Position numbers and translations under genes: made by a program. A stretch of 64,000 bases of DNA, from assembly GCA_009772935.1 (NCBI GenBank), contig WOUR01000009.1, forward strand, positions 1-64,000, in the 5' to 3' direction. The notes under the pieces are model-generated. The model worked only from the letters and a program-made list of their open reading frames with translations, was not told where the DNA came from and ran no database searches. Origin of the DNA: Rhodospirillaceae bacterium. GTDB lineage: Bacteria; Pseudomonadota; Alphaproteobacteria; Reyranellales; Reyranellaceae. The number at the start of each line of letters is the position of its first letter. Positions within the stretch are counted from its first letter, which is position 1. Positions 37,677-47,053 of the stretch are shown here, piece after piece.

Positions 37677-39770
37677 GTGAAACAGAGTAGATCCCCCCTC
37701 ATCTTGCTGGCCGCCCTGCTGGTTGCGGCCCCCGCCCTCGCCCAACCGGCTGCTCCCACGACCGGCGTGCGGCGGCTGCCGGGTGATGTCGAGAAACCCG
37801 AGCCTCCGGCTGCCACGGCGCCATCATCCGCACCGCCCGTGCAGGGAGCTGCGCGCCCAGCAGCGCCCGCCCCGCCTTCCCAGGCGGTAGTCGCCAGTCC
37901 CCTCAACGCGGCGGAGATCGCGGCCTTCACGATTGCCCTGAAGGCGATCGACGACACCCGCTGGGCAGATGCAAAGGCAGCCGTCGCCAACTTCCGCAAC
38001 ACCCTGCTCGACCGCTACGTCACCTGGAGCATCCTTCGCGCCGCGCCCCGGACCGAGGCGAGCTTCGCCGCGACCTGGCGCTTCCTGCGCGAGCAGCCCG
38101 ACTGGCCCGAGCCCGAGGTGCTGCGCCGCCAGGCCGAGGAGCGGATCGGCCCCGAGACGCCGGCCCCCGAAGTCGTCCGCTATTTCACGGCCTTTCCGCC
38201 CCTCACCAGCACCGGCCACATGCGCCGCCTCGAAGCGGCGAGTTCAGCGGCGCCCAACGACGTCGCCCGCTTCGCCCGCGACACCTGGCAGAACGCCACG
38301 CTGCGCAATTCCGACGAGAACGATTTCCTCAATCGCTACGCCCATCTCCTGACCGGTCCCGACCAGGTCGCCCGCTTCGACCGCATCCTGCGCGAGGGCC
38401 GACATCAGGTCGCCCGCGACCTCGTACCGAAACTGCCGCCGGACTATCTGCCCGTCGCCAATGCCCGCCTCGCGATGGCAACCCGTGCGGCCGACGCGGC
38501 CACGCTCGTGCGCGCCCTGCCGCCGGCGCGGCTCAACGACCCTACGCTGCGCTTCGAGCGCCTGCAGTGGATCCGCCGGACCGGCACGCTGGACGAGGCG
38601 AAGGCGGCGCTCGCCGCCCCCCTGCCCACCCAGAACGATGCCTGGTGGAACGAGCGCAATCTCGTGGTACGGGCGCTGCTCGATGCCGATCGTCCGGCCG
38701 ACGCCTATGCCATCGCCACAGGTCACGGTCTCACCAAGGGCGTTTCGTTTGCCGAAGCGGAGTTCCTCGCCGGGTGGATCGCGCTGCGCCAGCTCAAGAA
38801 GCCGGCCGTCGCGCTGAAGCATTTCTCGACGCTGTACGACGGTGTCTCGACCGACATCTCGAAGAGCCGCGGCGCATACTGGCTCGCCCGCACCTATGAA
38901 GCTGCCAAGCAGACCAAGGATGCCAACGACTGGTACGGGCAGGCAGCCCGCTATGGCCAAACCTTCTACGGCCAGCTTGCAGCCAAAAAACTCCAGGGTG
39001 CGAATCCAAAGTTTCCGGTCGACCCGGCGCCCACTGCCTCCGACAAGCAGGCGCTGGCCGGTCGGGAACTGGCGACGATGGCGCGGTATCTCGGCCAGGT
39101 CGAGGAGTATGACCGCGCCCGCCCGTTCCTCCTGCGCCTCGCGCGCTCGATCACGTCCCCCGGAGAGGTGGCGCTGCTGGCTCAACTCTCCCTCGACCTG
39201 AAGCGCCCCGATGTCGGGCTCACGGTGGCCCGCCGCGGTGCGGAGAATGGCGTCGTGCTGTTCGACGCCGCCTTTCCCATTGTCGATCTGGGCGCCACCG
39301 GGTCGATCGAACGCGCGCTTGCCCTGGCGCTCGCCAAGCAGGAGAGCTCGTTCAATGCCGGCGCGGTCTCGACCTCCAATGCTCTCGGCCTGATGCAGCT
39401 CTTGCCGACCACGGCGCGCGACGTGGCGGGGCGACTAAAAGTCCCCTTCGTCGAGAGCAAGCTGACGCGCGATCCTGCCTACAACGTCCAGCTCGGCAGC
39501 CAGTACCTGTCCGAGATGCTGCAGCGTTTCGGCGGCTCCTACGAGCTGGCGCTGGCGGCCTACAATGCCGGGCCCAACCGGGTCGCCCGCTGGATCGAAG
39601 CGGGCGGCGACCCGCGCACGGCCAGGATCGACATGGTCGACTGGATCGAGATGATGCCGTTTCGCGAGACGCGCAATTACGTGCAGCGGATCATGGAGGC
39701 GGTGACCGTCTATCGCAGCCGTCTCAACGGGCCCCACCAGACCGTGCCGCCGGCGGTCGGCCGATCATAG
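37677..39770 (+). CDS. slt: Soluble lytic murein transglycosylase
   Basis: A 697-residue periplasmic enzyme that cleaves the MurNAc-GlcNAc bond to form anhydro-muropeptides. Signal peptide is within the first ~23 residues, ending ALAQ. Residues 60-520 form the helical superhelix typical of Slt70. The C-terminal SLT domain has catalytic Glu556 in KQESSFNAGAVSTSNALGLMQ, plus the conserved YNAGPNRV. The start is GTG 37677; no in-frame ATG is near. Its position divergent from dapA-smpB is widespread in Alphaproteobacteria. Confidence 0.93.
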   Translation: MKQSRSPLILLAALLVAAPALAQPAAPTTGVRRLPGDVEKPEPPAATAPSSAPPVQGAARPAAPAPPSQAVVASPLNAAEIAAFTIALKAIDDTRWADAKAAVANFRNTLLDRYVTWSILRAAPRTEASFAATWRFLREQPDWPEPEVLRRQAEERIGPETPAPEVVRYFTAFPPLTSTGHMRRLEAASSAAPNDVARFARDTWQNATLRNSDENDFLNRYAHLLTGPDQVARFDRILREGRHQVARDLVPKLPPDYLPVANARLAMATRAADAATLVRALPPARLNDPTLRFERLQWIRRTGTLDEAKAALAAPLPTQNDAWWNERNLVVRALLDADRPADAYAIATGHGLTKGVSFAEAEFLAGWIALRQLKKPAVALKHFSTLYDGVSTDISKSRGAYWLARTYEAAKQTKDANDWYGQAARYGQTFYGQLAAKKLQGANPKFPVDPAPTASDKQALAGRELATMARYLGQVEEYDRARPFLLRLARSITSPGEVALLAQLSLDLKRPDVGLTVARRGAENGVVLFDAAFPIVDLGATGSIERALALALAKQESSFNAGAVSTSNALGLMQLLPTTARDVAGRLKVPFVESKLTRDPAYNVQLGSQYLSEMLQRFGGSYELALAAYNAGPNRVARWIEAGGDPRTARIDMVDWIEMMPFRETRNYVQRIMEAVTVYRSRLNGPHQTVPPAVGRS

Positions 39771-39845
39771 CGACGCGGCGTTGATCCTCATCAAGGCCGC
39801 GCGAGCCTCCCGGCCGCATCCTGATCCAAACGTTCGAGGTATGCC

Positions 39846-40292
39846 ATGATCGATGCCCTGCTCCTCGCCTGTCCGCGCTGCAGCACCCTGAACCGCTTTC
39901 CGCGGGAGAGACTGGCGGCGGGTAACAAGGGCAAGTGCGGCCAGTGCGGCTCGCCGCTGTTCGACGGCCATCCCGTCGCCCTCGATGCGAGAAGCTTCGA
40001 AGCCCATGCCGCAAAGAGCGACCTCCCGGTGCTGGTCGACTTCTGGGCGCCCTGGTGCGGGCCCTGCAAGGCCATGGCGCCGCAGTTCGAGCGCGCGGCG
40101 GCCCGGCTGGAGCCCGCCGTGCGCCTGGCCAAGATCAACACCGACGAGGAGCAGGACCTCGCGCAGCGGTTCGGCATCCAGGGGATTCCGACGATGATCC
40201 TGTTCCACCACGGCAAGCCGATTGCCCGCCAGTCCGGCGCCATGGACGCAAGCGCCATCGAGCGCTGGACGCGCGACGCGCTGGCGCGGTGA
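39846..40292 (+). CDS. trxC: Thioredoxin 2
   Basis: A 148-residue thioredoxin of the TrxC type. The N-terminal zinc finger uses Cys9, Cys12, Cys31 and Cys34 (CPRC, CGQC). The redox motif is WCGPC with Cys71 and Cys74, and GIQGIPTMILF holds the cis-proline loop. TrxC enzymes are typically oxidative-stress linked. It converges with the DUF302/sulfide:quinone oxidoreductase operon. Confidence 0.95.
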   Translation: MIDALLLACPRCSTLNRFPRERLAAGNKGKCGQCGSPLFDGHPVALDARSFEAHAAKSDLPVLVDFWAPWCGPCKAMAPQFERAAARLEPAVRLAKINTDEEQDLAQRFGIQGIPTMILFHHGKPIARQSGAMDASAIERWTRDALAR

Positions 40293-40349
40293 AGTCTCGG
40301 CGGCCGCAGACAGGCCACCATCCTGTCCGGGCTGGCGAGCGATGCCCAC

Positions 40350-40736
40350 TCAGAGGCGCGACACCACTCTCTGCAGCTTGTCGCGGACCTGCTCGGCTGC
40401 CTGCTTGAGGCGGGGATTTTCGACCGCCATCATCGACGCCACGGGATCGATCGCCGCGACCTCGATCTTCCCGTCCGCCGCTTCCTGGATCACGACGTTG
40501 CACGGCAGCATGGTGCCGATGTTGCCTTCGATCTGCAGTGCCTCGTGGGCGAGCTTGGGATTGCAGGCGCCGAGGATCCGGTAGCGCCGGAAGTCGACGC
40601 CGATCTTCTTCTTCAGCGTATCGGCAACGTCGATCTCGGTGAGGACACCGAAGCCCTCTTCCTTGAGTGCCGCCGTCGTACGGCGCACCGCCTCGTCGAA
40701 ACCGGGGCCGAGGGTCGTGCCGATGTAGTAGGACAT
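40350..40736 (-). CDS. DUF302 domain protein
   Basis: A 128-residue single-domain DUF302 protein (FDEAVRRTTAALKEEGFGVLTEIDV; ILGACNPKLAHEALQ; LLPCNVVIQE-like LPCNVVIQEA). Two cysteines, in GACNP and LPCNV, are conserved in the family. DUF302 genes often accompany sulfur-metabolism genes; function unproven. The ATG at 40736 has AAAGGAGA upstream and lies 13 bp after the sulfide:quinone oxidoreductase stop. Confidence 0.88.
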   Translation of the reverse strand: MSYYIGTTLGPGFDEAVRRTTAALKEEGFGVLTEIDVADTLKKKIGVDFRRYRILGACNPKLAHEALQIEGNIGTMLPCNVVIQEAADGKIEVAAIDPVASMMAVENPRLKQAAEQVRDKLQRVVSRL

Positions 40737-40749
40737 GTCGTGTCTCCTT

Positions 40750-42072
40750 TCAGGCCGCGTGTTCGGGCGGCTGGGTTTCACTCTGTTCCGGGCGCAGGCG
40801 GTCGATGCCCAGAACCTTCATCATCAATCGCTCGTATGCCGGCTCGGCAGCACCACTGCGCACCTTGTGGAGGAAATACTTCTCGAAGCCGACCTTGGCC
40901 GCATGCACCCAGTAGCCGCGGCTCGACCAGTTGACGTTGCGCGGGGGGATCTGGGGCAGCGCGACGAAGGCCACGCCGTCGTTGCCGAAGTCGGCGAGGC
41001 AGACGGCATTCCAGGTGGGTTCGCTCGACGGCATGCGGCCGTCGATCAGGGCCGCGATGTTCTGTGCAACCGCCGCGACCATCGATTCGATCATGTAACC
41101 GGTCTTGGGAACACCGACCGGCACCGGGGTCTGCTCGTAAGGCGGGATGGCGATGCAGACACCGACGGCGAAGACGTTCCCGTAAGCCGGGTTGCGCTGG
41201 TGCTTGTCGACCAGCACGAAGCCACGCGGATTGGCGAGGCCCGGCACCCCCTTGCCGTCGTCGCCCATCAGGCAGGACACGCCGCGGAACGCCGGGATCA
41301 GCATCGCAAGCTTGGCCGGAAACCGATGCTGCGGGCCGGGCTTGCCGTCCGCGACCATCTCGGTGCATTCGACCGTATCGGCCTCGACCCGGTCGATCCG
41401 GGCGCTGGTCACCCATTTGATGTCGTGATCGCGCAACACCGATTCCAGCAGGCCCTTGGTGTCGCCCACCCCGCCCAGCCCGAGATGGCCGATATAGGGC
41501 TCGGCGGTGACGAACGTGATCGGTACGCGGTTGCGAATCTTGCGCCGGCGCAGGTCGGTGCTCAGCATCAGGGCGAATTCGTAGGCAGGACCAAAGCAGG
41601 ACGCACCCTGCACCGCGCCGACAACGACCGGACCGGGATCGGCGCAGAACTGCTCCCACCGATCTGCTGCCGCTTCGGCATGATCGACGTGACAGATCGA
41701 AAGGCTGTGTGCGTCCGGCCCCAGGCCGGGAACCTCGTCGAAGGCGAGCGCCGGGCCGGTCGCAATGACCAGATAGTCGTAGGAGATGCGGCGGCCGTCG
41801 TCCAACTCGATGGCGTTCTCGGCGGGATGCACCCGCCTCGCACCGCTGGCATTGAAGCCGATTCCAAGCCTGTCCAGCACCCCCGGCAGGTGCACCTTGA
41901 TGTCTTCGGGCTTGCGCCAACCCAGGGCGACCCACGGATTGGACGGAACGAAGTGGAACCACTCGGAATCGGACACGATCGTGATGTCCGCTGCGCGACC
42001 GACCACCGTCCGCAGTTCGTACGCCATCGAAATTCCGCCGATTCCAGCCCCGACAACGACGATCTTCGGCAT
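40750..42072 (-). CDS. sqr: Sulfide:quinone oxidoreductase
   Basis: A 440-residue flavoprotein that oxidises sulfide to polysulfide or persulfide and reduces quinone at the inner membrane. The FAD motif is VVVGAGIGGISMAYEL at residues 5-20. Cys127 (SICHVD), Cys159 (GASCFGPAYE) and Cys358 (NAVCLADFG) match in spacing the three redox cysteines of characterised SQRs (128, 160 and 356 in Acidithiobacillus ferrooxidans). A C-terminal amphipathic stretch (RGYWVHAAKVGFEKYFLHKV) suits membrane binding. It is part of the operon arsR-type regulator, DUF2892, sqr, DUF302. Confidence 0.9.
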   Translation of the reverse strand: MPKIVVVGAGIGGISMAYELRTVVGRAADITIVSDSEWFHFVPSNPWVALGWRKPEDIKVHLPGVLDRLGIGFNASGARRVHPAENAIELDDGRRISYDYLVIATGPALAFDEVPGLGPDAHSLSICHVDHAEAAADRWEQFCADPGPVVVGAVQGASCFGPAYEFALMLSTDLRRRKIRNRVPITFVTAEPYIGHLGLGGVGDTKGLLESVLRDHDIKWVTSARIDRVEADTVECTEMVADGKPGPQHRFPAKLAMLIPAFRGVSCLMGDDGKGVPGLANPRGFVLVDKHQRNPAYGNVFAVGVCIAIPPYEQTPVPVGVPKTGYMIESMVAAVAQNIAALIDGRMPSSEPTWNAVCLADFGNDGVAFVALPQIPPRNVNWSSRGYWVHAAKVGFEKYFLHKVRSGAAEPAYERLMMKVLGIDRLRPEQSETQPPEHAA

Positions 42073-42223
42073 GGCATCCTCCGATCTTCACACGAGCAGC
42101 GTTTCACACCCGGCGGTAGCGGGCCTTGCGATGAATCAAGGAACGCCGGCGCCCAACGTCCATGCTGCGGTGATGAAGCACAATCGCCCCATCAAGCGCA
42201 GCGACGTCATTTGTCTGCGAGCG

Positions 42224-42427
42224 TCAGGAGAAGGCTGCACCGGCCTTGAAGCCGAGGCGCTTGAAGATCATCGCCGCGGGACAGAAGCCGGTAAACGATG
42301 CCTGCACGAGATTGATCCCGACGAAGGCGGTGAGCAGCAGCCAGTAGGGGCTGTGGAAATGACTCAGCGCGAGGCTGACCAGGATCATCATTCCGGCAAA
42401 GGCCATCACGGCACGGTCGATCGACAT
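42224..42427 (-). CDS. DUF2892 (YgaP-like transmembrane) protein
   Basis: A 67-residue protein with two membrane segments, starting with the family pattern MSIDRAVMAFAGMMIL and containing the conserved FTGFCPAAMIFKRLG with a single cysteine. It equals the membrane domain of the rhodanese YgaP without the rhodanese part. In this operon it may carry or anchor sulfane sulfur; the regulator gene lies 18 bp upstream. Confidence 0.88.
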   Translation of the reverse strand: MSIDRAVMAFAGMMILVSLALSHFHSPYWLLLTAFVGINLVQASFTGFCPAAMIFKRLGFKAGAAFS

Positions 42428-42445
42428 GATTCTCTCCTCCTCACG

Positions 42446-42754
42446 TTACCGGCGATGCGCCGGCCGACAATAGACACCTTGCAGAGCGCCGATCACCTCA
42501 CCGACGCTGCTGTCCGCCAGCGAATAATGAATCGTCTGCGACTCGCGGCGCGCTCTCACCAACCCGGCGTCACGCAGCCTGGCGAGATGCTGCGACAGCG
42601 CCGACTGGCTGAGCCCGACGATGGGCTCGAGTTCGCCCACGGTTCGTTCGCCGTTCACGAGCTCGCACAGGATGATCAGACGCCGTTCGTTCGCGATCGA
42701 CTTCAGGAAGGAAGCCGCCTCGCCGGCACGCGATCGAAGCTCCTTTATATTCAT
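42446..42754 (-). CDS. ArsR-family regulator with two cysteines (SqrR/BigR type)
   Basis: A 102-residue winged-helix repressor (ANERRLIILCELVNGERTVG; LSQSALSQHLARLRDAGLV). Cys30 and Cys96 are 66 residues apart, the same spacing as the persulfide-sensing pair of SqrR (41 and 107) and BigR (42 and 108). It likely releases DNA when these form a sulfur bridge. The ATG at 42754 was chosen because a near-consensus promoter ends just before it, and the longer frame upstream is the RND adaptor's shadow. It heads the sqr operon. Confidence 0.9.
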   Translation of the reverse strand: MNIKELRSRAGEAASFLKSIANERRLIILCELVNGERTVGELEPIVGLSQSALSQHLARLRDAGLVRARRESQTIHYSLADSSVGEVIGALQGVYCRPAHRR

Positions 42755-42827
42755 AGTTGCTAATTTAGTTTTATCTAATATATATGTCAAGCCCACCGCA
42801 AGGAGGGCCCCCATCGAGGAACGCAAC
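42755..42827. promoter_or_regulatory. Divergent promoter/operator between SqrR-type regulator and RND genes
   Basis: This 73-bp region is sharply AT-rich. On the minus strand TTGACA (42785-42790) and TAAATT (42762-42767) are 17 bp apart, a near-ideal sigma-70 promoter; the expected transcript start falls at or next to the regulator ATG, so its mRNA may be leaderless. TTAG (42765-42768) and CTAA (42775-42778) form an inverted repeat inside the spacer, a good repressor site. On the plus strand TTGCTA (42757) and TATATG (42781) make a weaker promoter for the RND genes. Confidence 0.75.
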
Positions 42828-43796
42828 ATGATCCGCATGACCACCGCCGCCGCGCTTCTGCTGGCAGGGCTCCTCTCACCCGCCGCCGCCCAGCAGACCG
42901 TCACGCGGCAGCAGGTTGACGACCGGAAAGCCGTCATCGCGACGGTGGAACCGATCCGGGAGCTGGTCGCCCGCGCGCGCATCGGCGGCACCATCGTCGC
43001 GCTCTCGGTGCGCGAGGGCGACCAGGTGGCCGCCGGAGACCGCATCGCGCTCGTCGTGGATCCCAAACTCGCCCTGCAGATCCAGGCGCTCGAATCGCGC
43101 ATTCAGGCGCAAAGCGCGGCCCGCGAGCAGGCCCAGATCGACCTGAACCGCATCGAACAATTGCGGACGTCGGGCACCGTCTCCCAAGCCCAGCTCGATC
43201 AGGCCCGCACGCGGCTCAACATGGCCGAACGGACTTATCTGGCGCTACGCTCGGACCGGGAGGTGGTCGAGCAGCAATCGACCGAGGGCGCCGTTCTGGC
43301 GCCGGCATCGGGGCGCGTCCTCAAGGTTCCGGTATCGGTCGGCAGTGTCGTTCTGCCGGGCGAGACGATCGCCACCCTGGCCACCGACAACTACATCCTG
43401 CGCCTGCAGCTTCCCGAACGGCACGCCCGCTTCATGAAGGCCGGCGACCAGATCCTCGTGGGATCTCGTGGCCTTCAGCAACAGGACAAGGAGACGCTGC
43501 GCCCGGGCCGCGTGCGGCTGGTCTATCCGCAGATCGACCAGGGCCGGGTGATTGCGGACGCCGAAGTCGACGGGCTGGGGGACTTCTTCGTCGGCGAACG
43601 CACGCGGGTCTACGTCGCGACCGGCAAGCGCGATGCGCTGGTGGTGCCGGCCGACCTCGTCTACCGCCGCTACGGCGTCAGCTACGTGAAGCTGAAGGAT
43701 GGCACCGAGGTCGTGGTCCAGCCCGGACTGCCGGTCGACGGCGGCATCGAGATACTGTCCGGGCTCAACGAAGGCGACGTGGTGGTCCGGCCATGA
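42828..43796 (+). CDS. RND efflux periplasmic adaptor (membrane fusion protein)
   Basis: A 322-residue adaptor with signal peptide (MIRMTTAAALLLAGLLSPAAA). The lipoyl half-domains (ARIGGTIVALSVREGDQVAAGD and APASGRVLKVPVSVGSVVLPGE) flank a helical hairpin of about 60 residues. It links the inner-membrane pump to an outer-membrane channel, which is not encoded nearby. ATG 42828 has GAGG about 8 bases upstream; ATG 42837 is possible. Its stop overlaps the pump gene start (ATGA). Confidence 0.9.
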   Translation: MIRMTTAAALLLAGLLSPAAAQQTVTRQQVDDRKAVIATVEPIRELVARARIGGTIVALSVREGDQVAAGDRIALVVDPKLALQIQALESRIQAQSAAREQAQIDLNRIEQLRTSGTVSQAQLDQARTRLNMAERTYLALRSDREVVEQQSTEGAVLAPASGRVLKVPVSVGSVVLPGETIATLATDNYILRLQLPERHARFMKAGDQILVGSRGLQQQDKETLRPGRVRLVYPQIDQGRVIADAEVDGLGDFFVGERTRVYVATGKRDALVVPADLVYRRYGVSYVKLKDGTEVVVQPGLPVDGGIEILSGLNEGDVVVRP

Positions 43797-46700
43797 AGCT
43801 CGGAATTTCCGGCGCCCTCACCCGCGCCTCGATCTCCTCCCCTCTGACGCCGCTCTTCCTCGTTGCCGCGGTGCTCGTGGGGGCGCTGGCCTTGCTGTCG
43901 CTGCCGCGTGAGGAGGAGCCGCAGATCAGCGTCCCGATGGTCGACATCCAGGTGGCGGCCAATGGCTACAAGGCCAGCGACGCCATCGAGCTGATCACCA
44001 AGCCGCTCGAGGACATCGTCAAGGCGATCAACGGGGTGGAACACGTCTATTCCTTCACCCAGGACGATGCCGTGCTGGTGACGGCGCGCTTCCTCGTGGG
44101 CACGTCGGAAGACACCGCCCTGCTGCGCATCCACGAGAAGATCCGGGCCAATATCGTCGATCTGCCGAAAGGCATCCCCGAGCCGCTGATCGTCGGCCGC
44201 GGCATCAATGACGTGGCGATCATTGCCCTGACGCTCGAACCGAAGCCCGGCGCGGCGGCGCGCTGGAGCGACAACGGTCTGTTCCAGATCGCCGACGAGC
44301 TGCGCCACGAACTCGTCAAGACCGACGATGTCGGCCTCAGCTACATCGTCGGCGGCAGCCCCAACCAGATCCGCGTCGAGCCCGACCCTGAGCGGCTGGC
44401 GCTCTACGGCATCACGCTCAACCAGCTCGTCGACAAGCTGGCCAACGCCAACCGGTCGTTCGTGGCCGGCGCGTTTCGTCAGCTCAACCGTACCGTGCCG
44501 GTGGTCGTCGGCCAGACCCTGCAGGGCGTGCCCGACGTCGGCCTGCTTCTGCTCACGTCGCGCGACGGCCGCCCCGTATACGTCAAGGATGTCGCCACCA
44601 TCGTCGTCGGTGCCGCCGAGCCCGGCCACCGAACATGGACCCTGACCCGCGGTGCATCGGGCGAACTCGAGACTCGGCCGATGGTCACGCTCGCCTTCGC
44701 AAAGCGCAGCGGCGCCAACGCGGTCATCGTCGCCGACCAGATCCTGGAGCGGCTGAAGTCGGTGCAGGGCGCGCTGGTGCCCGACGACGTCACCGTGACC
44801 GTCAGCCGGAATTACGGCGAGACGGCCACCGAGAAGGCCGACGAACTCCTGTTCCATCTGGCCCTCGCGACCGTCTCGATCGTGCTGCTGATCGCGATCA
44901 CCGTCGGCTGGCGCGAAGGCGTCGTGGTCCTGGTGGTGATCCCGACCACGATCCTGCTCACCCTCTTCGCCTCGTGGCTGATGGGCTACACCATCAACCG
45001 TGTCAGCCTGTTCGCCCTGATCTTCTCGATCGGCATCCTGGTCGACGACGCGATCGTCGTGGTCGAAAACATCGTGCGCCACTGGCAGGCGCGCGGAGCA
45101 GCCGATCTCAAGACCACCGCAATCGAGGCGGTTTCGGAGGTCGGCAATCCCACGATCGTCGCCACGCTCACCATCATCGTGGCCCTGCTGCCCATGATGT
45201 TCGTGAGCGGCCTGATGGGCCCGTACATGAGCCCGATCCCGGCCAATGCCTCGATGGCCATGATCTTCTCGTTCTTCGTCGCGGTCGTCATCACGCCGTG
45301 GCTCCTGTATCGCGTCGCCGGACGTCATTTCGCGAAGGTCGCCCCTGCCGCTAGGGCCGGCCATGGTCACGGCGAGGCGGGCCTGCTCGGCCGGCTCTAC
45401 CTCAAGATCGCCCGTCCGCTGCTACAGGGACGCCGGCGTTCGGGTCTGTTCCTGCTGATCGTCGGCCTCGCCACGGCCGCGGTCTGTGTGCTGTTCTTCA
45501 CCCGCGACGTCGCGGTCAAGCTGCTGCCCTTCGACAACAAGTCCGAACTGCAGGTCGTCGTCGACCTGCCACAAGGCACGACCCTGGAGGAGACCGACCG
45601 TTTCCTGATGGCGGCCGCCGGTCGCCTGAAGGACCTGCCGGAAATGACCTCGATCCAGGTCCATGCGGGGACAGCGGCGCCGTTCAATTTCAACGGCCTG
45701 GTGCGCCACTCCTATCTCCGGGGGGCACCGCAGCAGGGCGACCTCCAGATCAATCTCCTGCCCAAGGACAAGCGCGCCCGCGCGAGCCACGCGATCGCCC
45801 TCGACGTGCGCAAGCGACTGGACGGCCTGGAGCGACCCGCGGGCAGCGTGGTCAAGGTCGTCGAAGTGCCGCCCGGCCCGCCGGTCCTCGCCACCTTGCT
45901 GGCCGAGATCTACGGCCCCGACGAGAAGACACGCCGCGAAACCGCGATGAAGGTCCGCGAGGCCTTCCAGAAAGTCCCGTTCGTCGTCGACCTCGACGAC
46001 ACGTTCCGCCCGCCCGGCGAACGGCTGCGCTTCTCGATCAACCAGGAGAATCTCGAATTCTACGGCGTCGAGGAACAGGCGGTGTACGACACCATCGCCG
46101 CCATCATCGGCGGGGTGAAGGTCGGCTACTCGCAGCGCAGCCACAACGCGAAGCCCATCGAGATCGTGGTCAAGCTGCCGCGCAGCGCAGAGTCGCTCGG
46201 CGAACGCATCCTGTCGACACCGCTGCCGGCCGGCGGCACGCGCCGACAGGGAGCGAATGTCGAGCTGGGTGACGTCGTTACGGTCAAGCGCGAGCCCGCC
46301 TCCTACACGCTGTTCCGTCGGGACGGCCGCTATGCCGAGATGGTGCAGGCCGAGGTGGCCGGCCGTTTCGAGGCTCCGATCTACGGCATGCTCGCGGTAG
46401 AGGACGAGATCGCCAAGCTCGACTGGGGCAAGGCCGGGCCGCCCAGGATCCTCTATCACGGCCAGCCTACGGACGAATCCAGGCCCGCGTTGCTGTGGGA
46501 CGGCGAATGGGAGGTGACCTATGTCACCTTCCGCGACATGGGCGCCGCCTTCGGCGTGGCCATCCTCGGCATCTACCTGCTGGTCGTGGCCCAGTTCGGC
46601 TCCTACCGCCTGCCGCTGGTGATCCTGACGCCCGTGCCCCTCACCCTCATCGGCATCGTGCTGGGTCACTGGATGTTCGGCGCGCCGTTCACTGCGACGT

Positions 46701-47023
46701 CGATGATCGGCTTCATCGCCCTCGCCGGCATCATCGTGCGCAACTCGATCCTGCTGGTCGATTTCATCCAGCACCGTCGCGCCGAAGGCGCCGGCCTGCG
46801 CGAGGCCCTGCTCGAAGCGGGCGCCATTCGCTTCAAGCCGATCTTCCTGACGGCCGCCGCGGCCATGATCGGCGCCGCCTTCATCCTCACCGACCCGATC
46901 TTTCAGGGGCTGGCGATCTCGATGGTGTTCGGGCTCGCGTCCTCCACGGCCCTCACCGTGCTGGTGATCCCTGCCATCTACGTCTGGCTGCGCGACGATG
47001 GAAAGGAGGCGAGCGCACGGTAA
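43793..47023 (+). CDS. RND superfamily efflux pump, inner-membrane subunit
   Basis: A 1076-residue pump with the RND layout: twelve membrane helices and two large periplasmic loops. Proton-relay Asp418 and Asp419 in helix 4 (GILVDDAIVVVEN) are intact, the pattern of drug/small-molecule (HAE1-like) RND pumps. It carries no metal-binding motif that I can identify. It shares a 73-bp divergent promoter region with the sulfide-sensing regulator, so its expression may respond to sulfur species. The substrate is unknown. Confidence 0.92.
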   Translation: MKLGISGALTRASISSPLTPLFLVAAVLVGALALLSLPREEEPQISVPMVDIQVAANGYKASDAIELITKPLEDIVKAINGVEHVYSFTQDDAVLVTARFLVGTSEDTALLRIHEKIRANIVDLPKGIPEPLIVGRGINDVAIIALTLEPKPGAAARWSDNGLFQIADELRHELVKTDDVGLSYIVGGSPNQIRVEPDPERLALYGITLNQLVDKLANANRSFVAGAFRQLNRTVPVVVGQTLQGVPDVGLLLLTSRDGRPVYVKDVATIVVGAAEPGHRTWTLTRGASGELETRPMVTLAFAKRSGANAVIVADQILERLKSVQGALVPDDVTVTVSRNYGETATEKADELLFHLALATVSIVLLIAITVGWREGVVVLVVIPTTILLTLFASWLMGYTINRVSLFALIFSIGILVDDAIVVVENIVRHWQARGAADLKTTAIEAVSEVGNPTIVATLTIIVALLPMMFVSGLMGPYMSPIPANASMAMIFSFFVAVVITPWLLYRVAGRHFAKVAPAARAGHGHGEAGLLGRLYLKIARPLLQGRRRSGLFLLIVGLATAAVCVLFFTRDVAVKLLPFDNKSELQVVVDLPQGTTLEETDRFLMAAAGRLKDLPEMTSIQVHAGTAAPFNFNGLVRHSYLRGAPQQGDLQINLLPKDKRARASHAIALDVRKRLDGLERPAGSVVKVVEVPPGPPVLATLLAEIYGPDEKTRRETAMKVREAFQKVPFVVDLDDTFRPPGERLRFSINQENLEFYGVEEQAVYDTIAAIIGGVKVGYSQRSHNAKPIEIVVKLPRSAESLGERILSTPLPAGGTRRQGANVELGDVVTVKREPASYTLFRRDGRYAEMVQAEVAGRFEAPIYGMLAVEDEIAKLDWGKAGPPRILYHGQPTDESRPALLWDGEWEVTYVTFRDMGAAFGVAILGIYLLVVAQFGSYRLPLVILTPVPLTLIGIVLGHWMFGAPFTATSMIGFIALAGIIVRNSILLVDFIQHRRAEGAGLREALLEAGAIRFKPIFLTAAAAMIGAAFILTDPIFQGLAISMVFGLASSTALTVLVIPAIYVWLRDDGKEASAR

Positions 47024-47053
47024 GGGCCGGGAACGACGGACTCTTCGGGAGAA

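Noticed and set aside
40293..40349. GACAGG/CCTGTC hairpin between trxC and DUF302 genes as a terminator
   Set aside because: A 6-bp stem with no T-tract is expected by chance at this base composition.
42446..43102. 218-residue reading of the ArsR gene
   Set aside because: The extra N-terminal part is antisense to the RND adaptor gene and crosses the divergent promoter; the 102-residue version matches the family.
44047..45370. Additional minus-strand genes within the RND pump gene
   Set aside because: The reading frames are shadows of conserved pump sequence and lack ribosome sites.
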